Of a stretch of 64,000 nt of DNA, positions 59,749 through 64,000 are shown one piece after another. Under the pieces are notes generated by a model that did no database searches, was not told the DNA's origin, and worked only from the letters and a program-made list of their open reading frames with translations. The position numbers and the translations under genes are program-made. This DNA is from an uncultured Prevotellaceae bacterium (GTDB lineage: Bacteria; Bacteroidota; Bacteroidia; Bacteroidales; Bacteroidaceae), in assembly GCA_902782305.1 (NCBI GenBank), contig CACZMV010000010.1:1-64000 (forward strand), given 5' to 3'. Positions within the stretch are counted from its first letter, which is position 1. Every line of letters begins with the position of its first letter.

Positions 59749-60903
59749 ATGAGAATACTATTCCTAGTCTATCATGGTTTTTCAGAATATAGTGGGATTT
59801 CAAAAAAGATTCACTATCAAGTAAAGGGTCTTCGAGAAAATGGTCACGATGTTCGATTATGCTACTATGGATTTGCAGAGAACGGTCATCGTTGCCGTTA
59901 TATAGATGACATAGTGATAAAAGACTATGGAACAGGAAAAATTGCTGGTATTCGACAGCGTTTTGGTTATAATTGTGTTTACGATTATTGCATTCGTGAG
60001 AAAATTGAACTTGTCTATGCCCGATGCTTTCAGAATGCTAATCCATGGCTCATCTGCTTTTTCAAAAAGTTAAGGAAGACGGGTATTCATTCAGTTACGG
60101 AGATACCAACATATCCCTATGATGAAGAGTTCAAGAATTTTGAGTGGAAAATGCGAGCAGAATTAATAATTGATCAAATTTTCCGTCGAAAACTCTATGC
60201 ACAGATGGATGCCTTAGTAACGTTTTCTAATGCAGTAGAAATATTTGGTCAACGAACAATCCGCATTAGTAATGGTGTTGATTTTGACAGTATTCCGCTT
60301 CATCAGCCCTCAGCCAGTCCTCATTCCTCAGAACTCCATCTCATTGGTGTGGCTGAGGTGCATGAGTGGCATGGCTTCGACCGTGTAATTGCTGGTATTG
60401 GTGAGTATAATAAAATGTTGAAGCAAGGTAAAACGGATGTTTCTATTCCTGTCTATTTCCATGTTGTGGGCGATGTTCATCCGCATCTCATGAATACAGT
60501 CTTCAAACCTTTGATGGACAATTACGGATTGCAGAAGCAGATTATTTTTCATGGTGCTCTTTTTGGCGATGAACTTACAAACGTGTTCAATAGTTGTCAA
60601 TTTGCAATAGGTTCATTGGGGCGTCACCGCAGTGGCATTACGGCTATAAAGACATTGAAGAACCGCGAGTACGCTACTCGTGGCATACCCTTTATTTATA
60701 GTGAGCAGGACAGTGATTTCGATATGCGCCCTTATGTTCTAAAGGCTCCTGCTGACGAGTCTCCAATCAACATTTGTCAGATTATAGATTTCATTGCCTC
60801 TAACCGTATTGCTCCGGCTGAAATACGCAGCACCGTGGAGCACCTGTCATGGAAGATTCAAATGCAGACCGTTCTGAATGAAATTACTTCAACCAAAAAA
60901 TAA
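59749..60903 (+). CDS. GT-B glycosyltransferase (GT4-like)
   Basis: A 384-residue protein. The ATG at 59749 gives [20 protein letters not shown], the usual N-terminal strand and Gly-rich turn of GT-B enzymes. The C-terminal half has a second Rossmann part ([52 protein letters not shown]), where other GT4 members have nucleotide-sugar sites; the usual ExxxxxxxE motif appears weak ([20 protein letters not shown]). It is probably cytoplasmic, adding a sugar to a polysaccharide repeat unit. It has its own promoter and converges on the GT2 gene with a 20-base overlap. Confidence 0.75.
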   Translation: MRILFLVYHGFSEYSGISKKIHYQVKGLRENGHDVRLCYYGFAENGHRCRYIDDIVIKDYGTGKIAGIRQRFGYNCVYDYCIREKIELVYARCFQNANPWLICFFKKLRKTGIHSVTEIPTYPYDEEFKNFEWKMRAELIIDQIFRRKLYAQMDALVTFSNAVEIFGQRTIRISNGVDFDSIPLHQPSASPHSSELHLIGVAEVHEWHGFDRVIAGIGEYNKMLKQGKTDVSIPVYFHVVGDVHPHLMNTVFKPLMDNYGLQKQIIFHGALFGDELTNVFNSCQFAIGSLGRHRSGITAIKTLKNREYATRGIPFIYSEQDSDFDMRPYVLKAPADESPINICQIIDFIASNRIAPAEIRSTVEHLSWKIQMQTVLNEITSTKK

Positions 60904-61783
60904 GGGTGCTTTTCCATCCGATATATTTGAGATAACCAGAACGGAGGGCACGGAAGAATACTTGGGGCTTATCTTTTAGAGGGATAAGATGAGCAGTATA
61001 GAAAACCTTGCTTAGTGTGTAACGGGCGAACTTACGTGTGATGTGGGAATTCTGGAATTGGAAAAGTTGGTCAAACACCGTAAGATAACAGTTTACATTG
61101 CGGGCTGAATAGCGATGCCCCATCGTAGAAGCTTGACGAACACGATGTTTGACGAGCGATGCCTGCAAGCTGAAGATGCGATGACTTTGAAGGGTGAGTA
61201 GCGTCGTGAAGAGTTCATCTTCGTGGATGATACCTGGATAGAAGGTGAGAGCGATATGGTCAAGATATGCCTTCTTGATAAATAGACCCCATACAACGCA
61301 GCTATGCTTGCCTGTGTCAAGCATGAGGTTAAGCAGTTTCTCTCCCTCATAGGCTACATCAGGTTGACAAAGATGGCTACGATGATAATCCCAAGGAATA
61401 GGGGAGGCACCTTGTTCATACATTATGTCTGCATCGAAGAATATGAAGTCTGCCTGTGTCTGTTCCATGTAGTCCACACATGTCTGTAGAGACTCAGGCT
61501 TTAGGCTGTCGTCGGAATCCATGAAATAGATGTAGTTGCCAGAAGAATGACGGAGGGCAACATTACGGGCGGCAGACTGTCCTTGATTGGACTGGCTGAT
61601 GACAGTGATGCGTTTGTCCTTGCTGGCATATCGTTCCAGTATGCTCAGACTTCCGTCGGTAGATCCATCATTAACAGCAATAATCTCGTAATCGGAAAAC
61701 GACTGAGTGAGCAATGACTGCATGGCTTCATCGAGGTACTCTTCGACATTATAGACAGGTATGATAATGCTGACTTTTGGCAT
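60884..61783 (-). CDS. GT2-family glycosyltransferase
   Basis: A 299-residue protein. The ATG at 61783 gives MPKVSIIIPVYNVEEYLDEA; the upstream frame covers the promoter. The GT-A features are the Asp in IIAVNDGSTDGSLSILE, the metal-binding DxD in YIYFMDSDDSLKP and a later IHEDELFTTLL that resembles the ED acceptor site. It transfers a sugar to a polysaccharide intermediate; donor and acceptor are unknown. Confidence 0.88.
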   Translation of the reverse strand: MPKVSIIIPVYNVEEYLDEAMQSLLTQSFSDYEIIAVNDGSTDGSLSILERYASKDKRITVISQSNQGQSAARNVALRHSSGNYIYFMDSDDSLKPESLQTCVDYMEQTQADFIFFDADIMYEQGASPIPWDYHRSHLCQPDVAYEGEKLLNLMLDTGKHSCVVWGLFIKKAYLDHIALTFYPGIIHEDELFTTLLTLQSHRIFSLQASLVKHRVRQASTMGHRYSARNVNCYLTVFDQLFQFQNSHITRKFARYTLSKVFYTAHLIPLKDKPQVFFRALRSGYLKYIGWKSTLIFWLK

Positions 61784-61799
61784 TTTTGTAGCTTTTTCT

Positions 61800-61808
61800 G
61801 CAAAAATA
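61800..61808 (-). promoter_or_regulatory. -7 element upstream of the GT2 gene
   Basis: Minus-strand TATTTTTGC, 16 bases before the ATG at 61783. Confidence 0.55.
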
Positions 61809-61841
61809 CAGCAAAAATGCGATAAATCCAAATAAAATCAG

Positions 61842-61849
61842 TATATTTG
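61842..61849 (+). promoter_or_regulatory. -7 element upstream of the GT4 gene
   Basis: TATATTTG, 18 bases before the ATG at 61868. Confidence 0.55.
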
Positions 61850-61867
61850 TGGCCTAAAAGCAATATC

Positions 61868-63016
61868 ATGAGTAATAGACCCTTGAAAATAGTATATTGT
61901 ACGCCATCTCTTTATATTGCGGGTGGGGTAGAACGTGTGCTAACGAAAAAGGTGAATTATTTTGCAGAGCATTTTGGCTACGATATAACAATTATTCTGA
62001 CTGACGGTAAGGGTAAGCCTAATGCCTATCCGCTGTCGCCTAAGGTGAAGGTCGTTAATCTGGAGGTTGGTTTTGAGGAATTGTGGAACTGCTCTTTCTT
62101 GAAAAAGGTCTTTCTCTATCTGACAAAACAACGGATTTATAAAAAGCGACTCTCAGAAACGCTGATGCAGCTGCGCCCCGATATCACAGATTCGTTGCTT
62201 AGACGTGAAATAAACTTTATCACAGACATCAAGGACGGTAGTAAGAAAATTGGTGAACTGCATGTTAACCGTGCTAACTATCGCAATTTTGAGGCCAATG
62301 AGACTAACTGGCTGAAGGAACAATTTGCGCGTTGGTGGATGAAAGGATTGCTGAAGAAACTTCGTAAGTTGGACCGCTTCGTGGTACTGACAAATGAAGA
62401 TAAGGCAGCATGGAAAGAGCTCGATAATGTGGTTGCAATACATAATCCGGTCTCGTTTGATGATGTTCCGCAAAGTCCGTTGACAGAGAAAAGGGTCATT
62501 GCTGTTGGACGCTATGCGTATCAAAAGGGTTTTGATCTGTTGCTGCAAGCATGGAAACAAGTGGAAGAACGATGCCCAGAATGGCAACTTGACGTGTTTG
62601 GCGACGGTGACCGTACACCTTATGAACAGCAGATTGACCAGTTGGGAATTGATAGAAAGCGATGTCGGTTGAATACGCCTACACAGAATATTCAACAAGA
62701 GTATATAAATAGCTCCATATTCGTTGTCAGTTCGCGTTTTGAGGGGCTGAGCATGGCGATGCTGGAAGCTGTTGCCTGTGGCTTGCCTTTAGTGTCATTT
62801 ACTTGTCCGTGTGGTCCGTTAGATGTGATTACTGATGGTGAAAATGGTCTTCTGGTAGAAAATGGCAATGTGAATCAATTGACAGAGAAACTCATCTATA
62901 TGATTGAGCATCCAGAAGATCGTCTGCGTATGGGTGAGGCTGCCCGACGGAGAGCGGATGCTTTCAGAATAGAGAACCTGGCTAAGGAATGGCAACAATT
63001 GTTTGATAGCTTATGA
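61868..63016 (+). CDS. GT4-family glycosyltransferase
   Basis: A 382-residue GT-B enzyme. The ATG at 61868 gives MSNRPLKIVYCTPSLYIAGG followed by VERVL, the acceptor-side Gly-rich turn. The C-terminal donor domain has VIAVGRYAYQKGFDLLLQAW, WQLDVFGDGD, and SSRFEGLSMAMLEAVACGLP with the E-x7-E motif, then GPLDVITDGENGLLV. This retaining family uses UDP- or GDP-sugars. Its stop overlaps the next start (ATGA), so the next glycosyltransferase is on the same message. Confidence 0.9.
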   Translation: MSNRPLKIVYCTPSLYIAGGVERVLTKKVNYFAEHFGYDITIILTDGKGKPNAYPLSPKVKVVNLEVGFEELWNCSFLKKVFLYLTKQRIYKKRLSETLMQLRPDITDSLLRREINFITDIKDGSKKIGELHVNRANYRNFEANETNWLKEQFARWWMKGLLKKLRKLDRFVVLTNEDKAAWKELDNVVAIHNPVSFDDVPQSPLTEKRVIAVGRYAYQKGFDLLLQAWKQVEERCPEWQLDVFGDGDRTPYEQQIDQLGIDRKRCRLNTPTQNIQQEYINSSIFVVSSRFEGLSMAMLEAVACGLPLVSFTCPCGPLDVITDGENGLLVENGNVNQLTEKLIYMIEHPEDRLRMGEAARRRADAFRIENLAKEWQQLFDSL

Positions 63017-64000
63017 AATATGAAGTCACCATAGGTATTCCAGTCTTCCACGCAGTAAAATATATCTCTGATACGCTGTGCTCAGCACTGGAACAGACAT
63101 TCCCTTCCATAGAGTTCTTAGTCTTAGATGACTGTGGTGGAGACGGCTCGATAGACATTGTCAGACAGCTACAACAGGAACATCCGAGAGGTAAGGATAT
63201 ACGTATTGTCAGTCAACCCTGCAACATGGGAATTGGAAAAGGACGTAACCGTATTATTGACGAAGCACAGGGGGGGTATCTCTTCTTTCTCGATGCTGAT
63301 GATATATTGCCTCCTACAGCTATCGCTACACTTTATGAGGCAGCAAAGAAGTATGATGCACAGATCGTTTATGGTTCGAATGAACGGGTATATGACTACG
63401 AAGGCGAAGAACAGCAGCGTATAGAGCGTGAGTGTTATGAATTTATGTCTTTTAATAAAGCAGACGATTTCGCAAACTATGCATACGAACGTTATGCTAA
63501 CATTCCCGCTAATGTTTGGCGATACCTTATTGATATAAAGGTATACCGTGACAATGGATTGCGTTTCCCAGATATTAGTTTTTGGGAAGATTTTTATATG
63601 ACAATGGATTTGCCTACCTACGTGGAGCGGGCTGTGATGCTGCCTGATATTACCTATCGTTATTTTTGTAGATATGGTACGTTGTCCAATAACCAAAAAC
63701 GTGAACGCATAGAAAAGCAGGAAATAGTAAAAATTGCTGCAGCCATTGGAGAGCTGAAGACAAACAGCGGTAGACTGAAAGGACGTCCGTATTACCTTAA
63801 ACGTTGTCTCAAGGTAATGATGACAGAGTTTTATATGGTCTGTTATATATTACAGCATAAAGATATTATTTATCCAGCATTTTCAAATCAAGAATTGCGT
63901 GAAATGATGCATTCTCCACTATCTCTATTTAGCATGTTTGGGATGGATAAATGGAAAATTAAGAATCTTGTTTTCTGTATCATAGGTAATATTCCTTCTG
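63013..64000 (+). CDS. GT2-family glycosyltransferase, cut by the window end
   Basis: The frame opens at the ATG at 63013, overlapping the GT4 stop, and stays open to the last base (at least 329 codons), so the C-terminus is missing. The N-terminus reads MKYEVTIGIPVFHAVKYISD, followed by EFLVLDDCGGDGSIDIVRQL, and GGYLFFLDADDILPPTAIAT with the metal-binding DADD. A later PDISFWEDFYMTMDL contains an ED pair in the place of the catalytic base. It is a family 2 transferase of the same polysaccharide locus. An ORF caller requiring a stop would miss it. Confidence 0.85.
   Translation, partial: MKYEVTIGIPVFHAVKYISDTLCSALEQTFPSIEFLVLDDCGGDGSIDIVRQLQQEHPRGKDIRIVSQPCNMGIGKGRNRIIDEAQGGYLFFLDADDILPPTAIATLYEAAKKYDAQIVYGSNERVYDYEGEEQQRIERECYEFMSFNKADDFANYAYERYANIPANVWRYLIDIKVYRDNGLRFPDISFWEDFYMTMDLPTYVERAVMLPDITYRYFCRYGTLSNNQKRERIEKQEIVKIAAAIGELKTNSGRLKGRPYYLKRCLKVMMTEFYMVCYILQHKDIIYPAFSNQELREMMHSPLSLFSMFGMDKWKIKNLVFCIIGNIPS

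Overview
The window comes from a Bacteroidales chromosome, most likely Prevotella/Segatella or a close relative. I infer this from many TAnnTTTG (-7) promoter elements of the Bacteroidetes sigma factor, a 31-residue smalltalk-like peptide, a propeller-type hybrid two-component-like regulator, proteins typical of the phylum (DUF3078, DUF1573, DUF3244-like, CHU_C/gliding C-terminal domain, PafA-type phosphatase), an 11-subunit complex I without NuoEFG, and a secreted protein ending in the Prevotella-type NGRKVLVK tail. I could not run a search, so the genus is inferred. No rRNA, tRNA, CRISPR array, phage or intact insertion sequence was seen. LAYOUT. 1-5.5 kb: HU-like nucleoid protein and smalltalk peptide, then a three-gene unit (kinase-like membrane protein without the phospho-accepting His, orphan substrate-binding lipoprotein, TPR protein). 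5.5-14.8 kb, minus strand: phospholipase D-type enzyme, a 1252-residue propeller regulator with degenerate signalling residues, kdsD and kdsA (Kdo synthesis), and a large MscS-type channel. 14.9-19.0 kb: BadF-type sugar kinase/ATPase, GPH sugar symporter, PafA-type phosphatase, small HTH protein. 19.2-29.4 kb: nuoABCDHIJKLMN. 29.4-33.0 kb, minus: uvrA behind a secreted protein with a type IX-like sorting domain. 33.0-39.9 kb: LysM/periplasmic-binding protein, outer-membrane barrel, POT peptide transporter, NhaC antiporter, EEP-family phosphatase, voltage-gated ion channel. 40.3-43.9 kb: TPR/HTH membrane regulator with a secreted DUF3244-like protein, then a methyltransferase. 43.9-44.36 kb: a non-coding tract of small tandem hairpins. 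44.4-48.7 kb: MFS transporter (minus), then a SpoIIE phosphatase/anti-sigma kinase fusion with its STAS partner. 48.8-54.5 kb, minus: S9 peptidase, DUF1846 protein, yidC. 54.5-59.1 kb: DUF3078 protein, DUF1573 protein (minus), aspS, an H1-like winged-helix protein and a second winged-helix-like protein. 59.1-64 kb: start of a surface-polysaccharide locus (acetyltransferase and four glycosyltransferases, the last cut by the window end). WHAT STANDS OUT. (1) At least ten arrays of tandem 7-base repeats with different heptamers. They lie in gene gaps and at stop codons, and some have become coding sequence: two signal peptides, one N-terminus, and a 17-residue insert in the S9 peptidase. (2) A tract at 43.87-44.29 kb built of three unrelated families of 21-22-bp tandem mini-palindromes. 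(3) Two signalling proteins that look like broken kinases near each other. (4) A complete RsbU/RsbW/RsbV-like partner switch on two genes. (5) A strong hairpin inside the 5' end of the nhaC coding region and a 24-bp inverted repeat after the ion channel.
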